In this document: in pieces, positions 50,713 through 59,328 of the stretch
Layout: every line of letters begins with the position of its first letter
Numbering within the stretch: the first letter of the stretch is position 1
Origin: Prosthecobacter debontii
GTDB lineage: Bacteria > Verrucomicrobiota > Verrucomicrobiia > Verrucomicrobiales > Akkermansiaceae
Direction: 5' to 3'
Assembly (NCBI GenBank): GCA_945862245.1
Contig: CAMAXN010000003.1
Span: forward strand, 1 to 64,000
Length of the DNA: 64,000 nt
Program-made: the position numbers and the translations under genes
The notes under the pieces: generated by a model
Seen by the model: only the letters and a program-made list of their open reading frames with translations
Told to the model about the DNA's origin: nothing
Database searches by the model: none

Positions 50713-53700
50713 TCACTTCACGGTCTCGTGAATCGTGTTGTTTATGCATCCGGTGAAAGAAGATCCCTCTGCATTTTTAAGTTCGTATTCGATTTCCATG
50801 CACCATGTCGGGGCGATGTCCGGAATGGTGATGGCCACGCTTTTGCCGTCTTCGAGCAACTTCGCGGACGTGACCTTGAGAGGGTGCTCATCAATGTGTG
50901 GCGAGCCATAGTTTTCTGTACGCTTGAGTCCCCAGACTTTCACTTGGTAGTTGGCGACGTCGGCAGCGCTTATGGCGTCGATCGGATCGGTGAAGCGGAG
51001 GATGATACCTTTCTTGGTGGCGTTCAATGCGATGGGAAGATGAGTAGTTTTACCGGTATGGCGGATACGGTAAAAACCGCCGTCCTGGTTCTTGTTTCCG
51101 GCCCAAGCGAACATGCCGATGGAGTAAAGTTGGCCGTCGCCGGGATGGAAACGCCCGCGCATGATACCGGTGGGAAAATCGTGACCTAGGGAGACCATAC
51201 CGCCCTGGACACGTCCATCGGGTAGTCTCTCATGCGGTACCGCGTAAATACGGCCCATGCCGTAGCTGAGGTTGAGGAGCGATCCGTTGAGCGCTCCCCA
51301 CTTCGCTTCCTTGGGCACCCACATCAGCTCGCCGGGGCTGCGGTCGAAGTTGTTGGTGATCCAACACAGCGGCGGCTCCATCGCAGAATCGGAATTATCG
51401 GTGATATCGTGATAGCCGTACATGTTGCCGTAGAAACCGCCTTTCTTCACCCAGTTGATGCGGTTCTTAGGGTTCCAGTGACCTTCCTGATCGGTGACAA
51501 TGAATGTTCCGTCGGGGTTTAGGCAAACGCCGTTCGCGGCGCGAAAACCGGTAGCGATGATTTCCGTGGTCTTGCCGTCGGAGCTCACTTTCAGAAGGGT
51601 ACCATGATGGGGAACTACGGCGGGTTTGGCGTGGCGTGCACTCTTCGCATAGTAGAAATTTCCCTCTGCGTCCGACTGCAGGCCCATCGCAAACTCGTGA
51701 AAATGTTCGGTGACCTGGTGGTCGTTGTTGAAGCTGCGGATTTGGTCGATCTCGCCGTCGCCGTTGAGGTCATGGAGTTCGGCGATTTGGTCGCGGCAGC
51801 TCACATAAATGGTGTCGTTGGCGATTTTCACGCCGAGAGGTTGGAACAGGCCGGTGGCAATGCGCTGCCAGCGGTGTTTACCAAACTCACCACCCAGTCC
51901 ATCGACAATCCATACATCGCCGAGCCATGTGGCAACGGCAGCGCGTTTACCGTCCTCAAAAAAGTCAAAGCCGCCGATCCGCATCCAGCTATACCATGTG
52001 CTACGGTCATCACCCGGCAGTTCGATCTCATCGATCTCGAAGGCTTTTCCTTCGGCTCCCATCTTACCTGCTGTCTCGATGATCTCCGACCAGCGTTGAG
52101 GACCGCCCGACTTGAGCGATGTGATGTCAATGGGCTTGCCGGAGGTGGAAACAAATTTTGCGAAGGCTCCAAGGTCTGTGGAGGCGGAGGTGAGTATTTT
52201 CACAGAAAGTGGGGTCGATGCGGCGGGAATATTGAGGACATGGAAGCCGTCCGCGTCTTGGAACAGTTTGCCGCCTCCGAGTGCGGCTACAGCGGTCTTG
52301 GAAGGGGCGATTCGGAGTTTCAGATTCTTGGAAGATTTCCCGATTTCAAGGGTGCGGGTGAAGACGGTTTCCGCGCCGTTCATTTCGTATCCGGGAAGTT
52401 CATGAATATCCGAATCACCCACCGTGTAATGGATCACGACGCGGTTACCGTTCATGAAAAGCCCTTTGTAATGAGCCCATTCTCGGGGCAGGGGGCCGTA
52501 GGGCTTATCGTCGCGTCCGCGCAGTCGGACTTCCTCGAAACTGCCATCGCCCGGCCTTCCCCAGCCGGCGCCGACGGGATTCGTGTAGGCGATGTCGCCG
52601 AGGATAGAGGTGTGGGTGCCGTGACTTTGGTCGAAGGCGATGCCTTTCCAATCCACGAACTTATCACCCGTCCACGCTGCGGCGACACGCATGGTATCGT
52701 GGTCGTAAAGCAGCCATTTATTGCCCTTGGAAACTCCGCCGGGACCCTCGTCTAGGCGCACCGCGATGCCCTTGTAGGCAATGTTCTCCGGTTCTGCCTG
52801 GATCGTCCAGAATAGCGCCGGACCGAAGTCCATTTTCTGGTGCTTGGGAACCTGGTTCTCACCAAACATCGTTACTATCTTTGGGCCGATGTCCGTGCCT
52901 TTGGGCAGGCTTGCAAGATAGGCGTCGTTTACCTTGGTGTAGTGTTTCGGATTATCCTTCTTGAGATAAGTCTCACGAATAAAGTGGATGACGTCGTATT
53001 TCTGTGTCGGTGTCATCCATGACTGGGCAGTCATCTGGTTGTAGCCATGAGTGAGGGTTTTATACATCGAGTGCGGATCGTTGCCGTTCTTGAAGTCGCC
53101 GGAGTGGAAACGCAGAGCAGTGGGCATGCTGCCCTCGATCTTCTGGTTGCCGTGGCAGGTTACGCACATGCCGCTGTAGATGCGCTCGCCGCTTTCGAGC
53201 GATCCTTTGTCCCATGAACGGATTAGCCGGGCGTGATCGATCTCCACAGTTTTGGTGGTAGTATTGCCGTCTAAGGGCTTCCAGTTGAGCTGCGGGGTAT
53301 TCGTTTTCGCTTCCTCGCCTTTGCCGAGCGCGGTGATTTCTTCCGCTGGCAGTTCGCGGTTCCAGTAGCGTACGTATCCGATCTCGCCATGAAAAGTGCC
53401 GCCGAAATCTTCGGCCGCCGCGCCGATGCGGAGAACTGCGTCGGCCGTGTCCTTCGCGGAAAAGTCCTTCTTGTGCGCAACCAGGTTGCCATTCAGGAAA
53501 AGCCGCGCCATGCCGTTGCCATATACAAGAACAGCGTGGTTCCAGCCGCCTTCGGTTATAGGCTTTTCGGATGATATTTCACCTACAAAACCAATGTCAT
53601 AAACGAGCTTTCCGCCCTTTATGAATAGCGCCTTGTGGTTCGGTTTCCACTTGCCTTTGGGATCACATTTTGCGACCAAGGTGCCCTCGCTACCACCACG

Positions 53701-53850
53701 AAACTTTGTTGAGATGGTGAAATCGCCGCCGAGGTCGTAGCCGTCATTCGCGGTAGATTGCCACAATGGTGATGGGGCTTGGTTCCCCTCTGCGAGGAGG
53801 GCAGGGGTTGAGAGGAATGCACATATTAGAAGCAAAATCTGACGGAACAT
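50713..53850 (-). CDS. Secreted LamG - cytochrome c - propeller fusion protein
   Basis: A 1045-residue exported protein. Signal MFRQILLLICAFLSTPALLA. A LamG/concanavalin-like domain spans about 40-180 (GGWNHAVLVYGNGMARLFLN). A class I cytochrome c spans about 215-305, with heme motif C229-V-T-C232-H233. A middle beta domain covers about 325-600 (DUF6797-like, tentative). A propeller follows at about 610-935 (WLGDVWIVDGLGG, ELHDLNGDGEIDQIRSF, GFRAANGVCLNPDGTFIVTD, GGFYGNMYGYHD), with a C-terminal Ig-like domain (IILRFTDPIDAISAADVANY). It matches, as one chain, the two-gene cytochrome/propeller pair at 39436-41806. Likely a periplasmic heme-linked carbohydrate oxidase or binding protein, by inference. 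Confidence 0.85.
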   Translation of the reverse strand: MFRQILLLICAFLSTPALLAEGNQAPSPLWQSTANDGYDLGGDFTISTKFRGGSEGTLVAKCDPKGKWKPNHKALFIKGGKLVYDIGFVGEISSEKPITEGGWNHAVLVYGNGMARLFLNGNLVAHKKDFSAKDTADAVLRIGAAAEDFGGTFHGEIGYVRYWNRELPAEEITALGKGEEAKTNTPQLNWKPLDGNTTTKTVEIDHARLIRSWDKGSLESGERIYSGMCVTCHGNQKIEGSMPTALRFHSGDFKNGNDPHSMYKTLTHGYNQMTAQSWMTPTQKYDVIHFIRETYLKKDNPKHYTKVNDAYLASLPKGTDIGPKIVTMFGENQVPKHQKMDFGPALFWTIQAEPENIAYKGIAVRLDEGPGGVSKGNKWLLYDHDTMRVAAAWTGDKFVDWKGIAFDQSHGTHTSILGDIAYTNPVGAGWGRPGDGSFEEVRLRGRDDKPYGPLPREWAHYKGLFMNGNRVVIHYTVGDSDIHELPGYEMNGAETVFTRTLEIGKSSKNLKLRIAPSKTAVAALGGGKLFQDADGFHVLNIPAASTPLSVKILTSASTDLGAFAKFVSTSGKPIDITSLKSGGPQRWSEIIETAGKMGAEGKAFEIDEIELPGDDRSTWYSWMRIGGFDFFEDGKRAAVATWLGDVWIVDGLGGEFGKHRWQRIATGLFQPLGVKIANDTIYVSCRDQIAELHDLNGDGEIDQIRSFNNDHQVTEHFHEFAMGLQSDAEGNFYYAKSARHAKPAVVPHHGTLLKVSSDGKTTEIIATGFRAANGVCLNPDGTFIVTDQEGHWNPKNRINWVKKGGFYGNMYGYHDITDNSDSAMEPPLCWITNNFDRSPGELMWVPKEAKWGALNGSLLNLSYGMGRIYAVPHERLPDGRVQGGMVSLGHDFPTGIMRGRFHPGDGQLYSIGMFAWAGNKNQDGGFYRIRHTGKTTHLPIALNATKKGIILRFTDPIDAISAADVANYQVKVWGLKRTENYGSPHIDEHPLKVTSAKLLEDGKSVAITIPDIAPTWCMEIEYELKNAEGSSFTGCINNTIHETVK

Positions 53851-53902
53851 AAATTAATAGTATCGCAAGTAGAGATGTTGCCAAGAGAGAGTTTGCATTT
53901 AC

Positions 53903-54672
53903 TTATCTGTAGTAAGGCACGGAGTAAGTGGCCTTGTTTGCGGATTTTTTTATTATAGTCTGTAATTCTTTTACGATTTTGGGATACTCTGTGGCGAGCT
54001 TTTTACGCTGCCTGATGTCATTTTTCATGTCATACAACTCGACCGGCGATTTCTTTTCGGGCTTGTAGAAGTGGCGTTTTTCCCATCCATCGTTTACGCC
54101 GGAGTGGTAGCCGGTTTTGGTGTCGATTAGTGTCCACATGCCGTGGCGAATCGCGTAGCTGTTCGGGTTCCTGTTGTGGATATGGTTGGTCCGGACGGAT
54201 TCTTTCTCGCCCGTAAGCAGTGGTAGGAGATCGTGCGAATCCTCGGCGGAGTTTTCTTGTAGTTCAAATCCCAGCGCCGCGGCGAATGTAGTTATGAAAT
54301 CGATTTGTGAGATTAGTGCAGCGGATTTAGTGCCGGGTTTTTAAGACCGGGTCACTTGATAATCGTTGGGACGCGGTGACCACCCTCGTAGATATCGCGC
54401 TTGAGGCCGCGCAGGGGTTTGCTGGACCAATGGCCAAACTTCTCGTCGCGGTGGTAGGCGTATCTCTCCGCGCCATTGTCGGCGGAGAAAATAATGTTTA
54501 TATTTCCGTAGACCCCCGACTCGCGTAGCGCGTTGAGAAGTTGCCCGCAGCTGTCGTCGGACTCAACCACGAAGTCGCCGTAGCCGAGATCGTCGGCGTA
54601 GAGGATTACGATGTTCGGCTTATCCGCGAAGGTAGTGGCGGCTAAGGCGAGTAAGACTGTAAGGGTTTTTAT
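53903..54672 (-). pseudogene. Decayed sulfatase gene
   Basis: The minus strand reads KTLTVLLALAATTFADKPNI then VILYADDLGYGD, the start of an exported family S1 sulfatase. It jumps directly to VVESDDSCGQLLNALRESGV, SADNGAERYAYHRDEKFGHW and LRGLKRDIYEGGHRVPTIIK before a stop at 54352. In another frame follow KPGTKSAALISQIDFITTFA, SAEDSHDLLPLLTGEKESVR, IRHGMWTLIDTKTGYH and ELYDMKNDIRQRKKLATEYP. The expected ATG is ATA (54672-54670). The segment with the catalytic CxPSR motif is deleted and there is a frameshift near 54350, so it cannot be active. Confidence 0.85.
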
Positions 54673-54694
54673 CGGCGGTGGATACTCGGCTTTT

Positions 54695-55363
54695 TCAATG
54701 ATCCTTGCCGGTCAATGCTTTAGCGGCGGCTTTCGCCATCTCACCTGCGCCTTCCGTATTGGGATGGACGCAGTCGGGTAGAAGCTCGGGCTTGCCGTCC
54801 AGCGCGGCATACATATCAATCACCCCAACCTTCAGTTCTTTTGCAAGCTTGGCATAAACCGGCATCTGCTCTTGGAGCGAGGCTTCGTTGATCCCGAAAT
54901 TGCCTTTGCCCGGAACTGGAACCGGGCGGCAGATGAAGACACGGGGCTTGGAAGGTAGATTGAGGAATGATTTCACCAGATCGCGGTAATCGCCCTCGAA
55001 TTCATCCCTGAGCTTCCAGTTTTGCGGCTTCGTGTCGTTTGTGCCGAGCATGATCACCACCGCGTCGGGTTCGAAATCGAGTGCCTTCTTGTAGGCATCC
55101 TCCTTCCAATACGGGTGATCGCCCTTGCGCAGCAAAGTGCGGCCGCTGACACCGAAATTGCCGACCTCCCAGCCCTCCCCAAGGAGACTCTTGAGTTGGG
55201 TCGGATAGGCCATGCCTTCACCGGCGCCCGCACCCTGCGTGATGCTATCGCCGACGCAAGCGAGGCGAAGAGGGGAGCCATCCGCCTTCGGCGCCAGCGG
55301 GTCGGCGGCATTAAGGGAGGGTATAAGTGAAATGGCGAAGAGAGCGACGAGCTGTTGTTTCAT
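54695..55363 (-). CDS. Exported SGNH/GDSL hydrolase
   Basis: A 222-residue esterase-type hydrolase with signal peptide MKQQLVALFAISLIPSLNAA. Catalytic blocks: Ser40 in ACVGDSITQG, Gly/Asn in VGNFGVSGRTLL and MLGTNDTKP, and the Asp-His pair in LPDCVHPNTEG. Such enzymes often deacetylate polysaccharides. Here it lies beside a sulfatase remnant and the LamG-cytochrome protein, which points to polysaccharide use (inference). The sulfatase remnant follows 22 bp downstream on the same strand. Confidence 0.9.
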   Translation of the reverse strand: MKQQLVALFAISLIPSLNAADPLAPKADGSPLRLACVGDSITQGAGAGEGMAYPTQLKSLLGEGWEVGNFGVSGRTLLRKGDHPYWKEDAYKKALDFEPDAVVIMLGTNDTKPQNWKLRDEFEGDYRDLVKSFLNLPSKPRVFICRPVPVPGKGNFGINEASLQEQMPVYAKLAKELKVGVIDMYAALDGKPELLPDCVHPNTEGAGEMAKAAAKALTGKDH

Positions 55364-55392
55364 AGTGTTTTTTATAGGGGAGATAATTGCAA

Positions 55393-56490
55393 TCAGAGGG
55401 CGGACCAGTCCACTGCGGCGGTGACGATAAGTCCATATTCATCTGTGAGTGTCACTGCGTTTTCGCCAAAAGGAACGATGAATTTCACGAGCCCGAAACC
55501 ATCAGGCACTGCGGCGATCGCCTGGATGTTGCGTAGTGTGACGGTGTGGTCTTTTGTGAAATGGCGTGAGGTGGGGATAGAGAAATCGTGCAGCAAATCT
55601 TTGCGGGAGAGATCCACGCTATCGCAGAAATGGGAACAAACATCCTCAATGCCAAGGCGACCGATGTGGCGTGATTTCCAGGGCGTTGCAGAGCGTCCGC
55701 CGTTGGAGAGCCAGAACAGCGTGGCAGGAAAATCGGCGGGATTTTTCAGCGAGAACCACACGAAACCGTCAAGCACCACCGCCGTCCACGCGAAGGGCTG
55801 CTCCGGCGTCGCGGCCTCGGAAACCATCATCACCAGATCATCGTTACCCGCGCGGGCGGGGTAGCTGGTAAGGTCGGTGGTGCCGCCTGCGGCGAGAGGA
55901 ACTTCGGAGAGATTGTCAAAAATCGCGCCAACCTTTAGCGACTGACTTGCGCCGTCTGCAGGATCGGAAAAGGCAGAGGGATAGACTGAGGCCCATCGGA
56001 ATTGAGAGACGGAGACGCGTGCTGTGCCTTCTGGATATGTGGATAGATCGAGGATTGGGTGGTTGCCATAGCTGTAGTCACCCTCAAGCCCGGAGATACG
56101 ATGTTCGTAGTAGATCGCGGTCTGTCCGGGGCGCAGCGAGATTGTTTTCTGGACGCACGCGGAAACGTCCGAGGCATTGATCGCTAGAGTCAGGGAGTGA
56201 TCTGTTTCAGATATTAGGCTCCACGCGCCGTTCGCTGTCTCGCCATGCGGCGGGCCGTTTCCCTGAGGGCCGAAGGGAAGGCAAAAAAAGTCGCCGCGTA
56301 GATTCTTCAGTAGTACAGGGAGTTCCGCGTCCACTTCATCCGGCTTCCATGGCGAGAGGGAGTAGGGCGATACGACACGATCCCCGAGATTGAAAGCTAC
56401 CGGCGCAAGCATGCCACCGTCACGGGTGATATCAAGGGAGACGAGGTCGCTTTTCAGATTGAAAGAAGAAGCTCTATGACTGTACTCCAT
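55393..56490 (-). CDS. Hypothetical protein, possible galactose-mutarotase-like fold
   Basis: A 365-residue protein from ATG 56490 (MEYSHRASSFNLKSDLVSLD) with no signal peptide. The sequence is beta-rich with an aldose-epimerase-like layout: LDITRDGGMLAPVAFNLG, NLRGDFFCLPFGPQGNGPPH, TAIYYEHRISGLEGDYSYGN and HPILDLSTYPEG, with His residues where mutarotase-fold enzymes hold sugar. I do not recognise a specific family, and the fold call is a guess from pattern. An ATG nine codons upstream is also possible. It lies between the SGNH hydrolase and the DJ-1 gene, same strand. Confidence 0.75.
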   Translation of the reverse strand: MEYSHRASSFNLKSDLVSLDITRDGGMLAPVAFNLGDRVVSPYSLSPWKPDEVDAELPVLLKNLRGDFFCLPFGPQGNGPPHGETANGAWSLISETDHSLTLAINASDVSACVQKTISLRPGQTAIYYEHRISGLEGDYSYGNHPILDLSTYPEGTARVSVSQFRWASVYPSAFSDPADGASQSLKVGAIFDNLSEVPLAAGGTTDLTSYPARAGNDDLVMMVSEAATPEQPFAWTAVVLDGFVWFSLKNPADFPATLFWLSNGGRSATPWKSRHIGRLGIEDVCSHFCDSVDLSRKDLLHDFSIPTSRHFTKDHTVTLRNIQAIAAVPDGFGLVKFIVPFGENAVTLTDEYGLIVTAAVDWSAL

Positions 56491-56534
56491 GGCGTAAACA
56501 TAAAAATTCGAGAGCAAATTCCAAGGAAGACTTT

Positions 56535-57077
56535 TCAGGCCATGATGGCTCGCGAAACATCCGCTGCTGCGGTCTCGCCAGCCAGCAATGCAACGAAGGC
56601 GAGGCCGAACTCGATTGCAGTGCCAGCGCCACGGGAGGTGAGGAGCTTTGCATCGAGTTCGATGCGATTACCAGTGAGTTCCGGGAGTTCGTCCGCTGTG
56701 GAGAAATGAGCGGTGATCCTCTTGCCTGTGAGTATTCCTGCGTCTTTTAGGAGCAGCGGCGCGGCGCAGATCGTGGCGATGGGTTTTCCGTCCCCATGGA
56801 ACGCTTGGATCAGGGCGATGATATCCGGGTTTTTCCTGAGTGTCATCACCGCCGGGCCACCGGGGATAAATAGAGCATCGTAATGATCGCCAGAAATTTC
56901 ATCCAACAGGGTATCGGTTGTCACACAAATACCGCATTTCCCGTTGACCTCCATTGCGGAGACACCCGCCGTCACGACCTCGATCCCGGCGCGTCGCAGG
57001 AGATTGACCGGCGCGATGGCTTCGATCTCCTCGAAACCGTTTTCCAGAATGCAAAGGACTCGCTTCTTGTTAGACAC
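56535..57077 (-). CDS. DJ-1/PfpI family protein, YajL-like
   Basis: A 180-residue cytoplasmic protein of the DJ-1 superfamily (deglycase/chaperone or redox-sensing roles reported in relatives). Key residues: Glu in ENGFEEIEAIAP, nucleophile-elbow Cys104 in PIATICAAPLLL, GGPAVMTLRKNPDI and the C-terminal TSRGAGTAIEFGLAFVALL. The set matches the DJ-1/YajL rather than the protease PfpI branch. A 45-bp gap separates it from the next gene on the strand. Confidence 0.93.
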   Translation of the reverse strand: MSNKKRVLCILENGFEEIEAIAPVNLLRRAGIEVVTAGVSAMEVNGKCGICVTTDTLLDEISGDHYDALFIPGGPAVMTLRKNPDIIALIQAFHGDGKPIATICAAPLLLKDAGILTGKRITAHFSTADELPELTGNRIELDAKLLTSRGAGTAIEFGLAFVALLAGETAAADVSRAIMA

Positions 57078-57134
57078 AGTGGCGAATTTACTTATTTATC
57101 CGATTTTCGCTCTTCAAGCAGATAGCTAGGTTGT

Positions 57135-58565
57135 CTAAGGCATCAGCCATAATTTCAGACGGTAAAACTTACTGTTGGAGCCAGTTGGGATGGTATAAGT
57201 TACAGTTTGTCCTGTGCCAATGATGTCCCCGTAGTCTACGACCTGGGTCCATGATTCCGTCGTCAGCGTACCACTCTCTTCCAACGCATAGTGCCTAGTT
57301 GATCCATAATAACCTGCCCCCGAAGCTGCTTTGGCAACAAAACTAAGATTAGGCTGGGCCGTTCCACGGGTCATCGTCAGTGGGATTCCAGTTGATCCAT
57401 CCGTCGGCGATGTGCCTGCAACGAACTCAAGATTGTTGGTAAGTCCGTCCCCGTCGGGATCTGCAGTGCTTCCGGAAAACTGGGGATTAGCGAGTTGCTG
57501 AGCAGTGAAAACCGAGTTTGACCATGTTTCGTAGGGATCCCGCACCGTAACCAGCGCCGCCTCGGAATCGATGGAGAGTCCGCCTGACGTAACGCGCACC
57601 CAGAAAGAGGTGGTGGACGACAGAACCGGTGTGATAAATGTTGCATTCTTGGGTGATGCTACCGGACTCGTAGTGTCTCCCTTCTCGCCCTGATACCATT
57701 GGTAAGTCAGCAAATTGCCTGTCGCAGCAACCGACATGGACGAGGTCTGTCCGGCGTCGATGGTGGAGCCGTTTGGCTGGGTATTGATCACGGGGGGATT
57801 TTGAATGCTAATCACAGCTGTGTTGGAGTTCGCTATCACACCATCTCTTGTCACCCTGACCCAGTATCTCGCTTCAGCGGATAGCGCCGGGGTGGTAAAA
57901 GTGGACAACTTGGCATCAGTAATTGGCGAGGTTGTAATCGGCGAAACACCGGAATACCACTGATAGGTGAGTGAGGAACCCGATCCGGTCACGCTCAGTG
58001 TTGTGCTTGAGCCGCTGCCGATGGCCACCGATGCCGGGTGGCTGGTGATGATCGCTGAGCCTATGACAAGTGTGAATGTCTTAGATACGCTGCGGCCTTC
58101 GAACATAGGACGTTCCCATGCGGTGATCTTGATGGGATAATTTCCGGCTAAGGTTGGGACGCCCGAAATGATGTCGGTGTAGTCATTCACAACGATCCTG
58201 TTCGCGAAGGTCAGCCCGCTCGGGATTGTTCCGGTGATTTGCCAGCTCTCGGGTGCGGCTGGGGTTCCTGTCACCTGGAAGATGAAGCTGAGACCGGAGT
58301 TTACCGCGCCATTCACGGTAGTGGAGCCCGGGGACGGAGCGACCTGCGTGACTCCGGAGGCGCCCGCCACAGTGTCATACGCGCCCAATCCGGCAAATGT
58401 GGCCACAGTCCATTTCGTGATCTCGCCCAGACCCGCGCGCCCCGCGAGTTGCGCTTCCGGCAGGATCCACTGCACCACGGGCGACTTCTGCAACAAGAGC
58501 AGTAGGGATCCAGCGCGGGAACCCAGCATTCTCAGCTTTTTCGTGATCTTCTTTCTAAATTTCAT
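57135..58565 (-). CDS. Exported Ig-repeat protein with TSP3-like motif and candidate flavinylation motif
   Basis: A 476-residue cell-envelope protein. It has a basic N-terminus with a hydrophobic stretch (GSLLLLLQKSPVVQWILPEA), then GLGAYDTVAGASGVTQVAPS. Two Ig-like domains follow at about 170-345 (LTYQWYSGVSPI, LTYQWYQGEKGD, each with ARYWVRVT- or SFWVRVT-like strands). DPDGDGLTNNLEFVAGTSP is a Ca-binding TSP3-type motif typical of verrucomicrobial surface proteins. D64-T-V-A-G-A-S70 fits the ApbE acceptor pattern Dxx[S/T/A]GA[S/T]. It is 25 bp downstream of the DUF4266 gene, last in the DUF3570-apbE-tlpA-DUF4266 operon. Confidence 0.82.
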   Translation of the reverse strand: MKFRKKITKKLRMLGSRAGSLLLLLQKSPVVQWILPEAQLAGRAGLGEITKWTVATFAGLGAYDTVAGASGVTQVAPSPGSTTVNGAVNSGLSFIFQVTGTPAAPESWQITGTIPSGLTFANRIVVNDYTDIISGVPTLAGNYPIKITAWERPMFEGRSVSKTFTLVIGSAIITSHPASVAIGSGSSTTLSVTGSGSSLTYQWYSGVSPITTSPITDAKLSTFTTPALSAEARYWVRVTRDGVIANSNTAVISIQNPPVINTQPNGSTIDAGQTSSMSVAATGNLLTYQWYQGEKGDTTSPVASPKNATFITPVLSSTTSFWVRVTSGGLSIDSEAALVTVRDPYETWSNSVFTAQQLANPQFSGSTADPDGDGLTNNLEFVAGTSPTDGSTGIPLTMTRGTAQPNLSFVAKAASGAGYYGSTRHYALEESGTLTTESWTQVVDYGDIIGTGQTVTYTIPTGSNSKFYRLKLWLMP

Positions 58566-58590
58566 ATTCGTTCTTGGTATGGCGTTTCAA

Positions 58591-58818
58591 TTAGTTGCAT
58601 CCGCATCCGCCTCCGCCGACTCCGCCTCCGCCGGAGGATGCTTCCCTGGAGAAATAGGCGTGCTCAGTCATCGCTTTCTGCAGCTGATCGAGTTCGGCCG
58701 ACATGACCTCGCGTGCCAGGTTACCTCGTTCATAGGGCTTCACCCTAACGAGGTGCGGGGAGCAGGAAACCGCGCCCAAGATCAATATCCCGCCAAGAAT
58801 TCGGATTGGATTTCTCAT
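58591..58818 (-). CDS. DUF4266 lipoprotein
   Basis: A 75-residue lipoprotein: MRNPIRILGGILILGAVSCS with lipobox AVSC, then VKPYERGNLAREVM, LQKAMTEHAYFSREASSGG and a glycine-rich end GGGGVGGGGCGCN with a CGC pair. This is the DUF4266 pattern. Start ATG 58818 has AAAGGA six nt upstream; a GTG at 58833 overlapping the tlpA-like stop is an alternative. DUF4266, DUF3570, a thioredoxin and ApbE are repeatedly neighbours in bacteria as far as I recall. Function unknown; the CGC end might be a redox or metal site. Confidence 0.88.
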   Translation of the reverse strand: MRNPIRILGGILILGAVSCSPHLVRVKPYERGNLAREVMSAELDQLQKAMTEHAYFSREASSGGGGVGGGGCGCN

Positions 58819-58829
58819 GATGATTCCTT

Positions 58830-59309
58830 TCACAGCAGAGCCTCGATCTTAGCTACATACTCGGCTTCCGTCTTCGCCCCCTTGAATCCGACGTGGATAT
58901 GACGGATGCCCCCTTTGCGGTCGATGAGGTAGCTTGTGGGCATGGATGGCGGGGCGAACTTATCTGCCGCCTTGTGCGCCGCATCGTGGATCAGAGGGAA
59001 CTTCGCCCCCATTTTCCCAGCGAACTTCTTGTAGTCCTCCGCCTTGTCGTCGACCCCGATCCCGATAATGACCAAGCCTTTCGCTGCGTATTTGTCGTGG
59101 AGCCGGTTAAGCGCCGGGAACGATTGCTTGCACGGCCCGCACCACGACGCCCAGAAATCCACCAAGACGACTTTCCCGGATGTCCCGGGAATCGACGCTC
59201 CGGGCAGCAGGCCGCCCAAAGCGGGCATCTTGTCGCCCACTTCGAGCGCCATCGCGCCCGGCGCGAGCCACCCGATTCCCAACAACGCGATCAGTATCCT
59301 TGTTTTCAT
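58830..59309 (-). CDS. TlpA-like exported thioredoxin-family protein
   Basis: A 159-residue periplasmic thioredoxin-fold protein with signal MKTRILIALLGIGWLAPGAM. The active site is C57-G-P-C60 (VLVDFWASWCGPCKQSFP), with the cis-Pro loop in PPSMPTSYLIDRKGGI. TlpA/ResA-type proteins reduce disulfides in apo-cytochromes or other exported proteins. In this operon it may keep the DUF4266 cysteines reduced; that is inference. It lies 19 bp after apbE and 11 bp before the DUF4266 ATG. Confidence 0.93.
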   Translation of the reverse strand: MKTRILIALLGIGWLAPGAMALEVGDKMPALGGLLPGASIPGTSGKVVLVDFWASWCGPCKQSFPALNRLHDKYAAKGLVIIGIGVDDKAEDYKKFAGKMGAKFPLIHDAAHKAADKFAPPSMPTSYLIDRKGGIRHIHVGFKGAKTEAEYVAKIEALL

Positions 59310-59328
59310 GTTTTTGTTTTGGTTTTCA

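Noticed and set aside
51604..52755. 383-codon plus-strand ORF
   Set aside because: Antisense to the LamG-cytochrome-propeller gene; no domain or start context.
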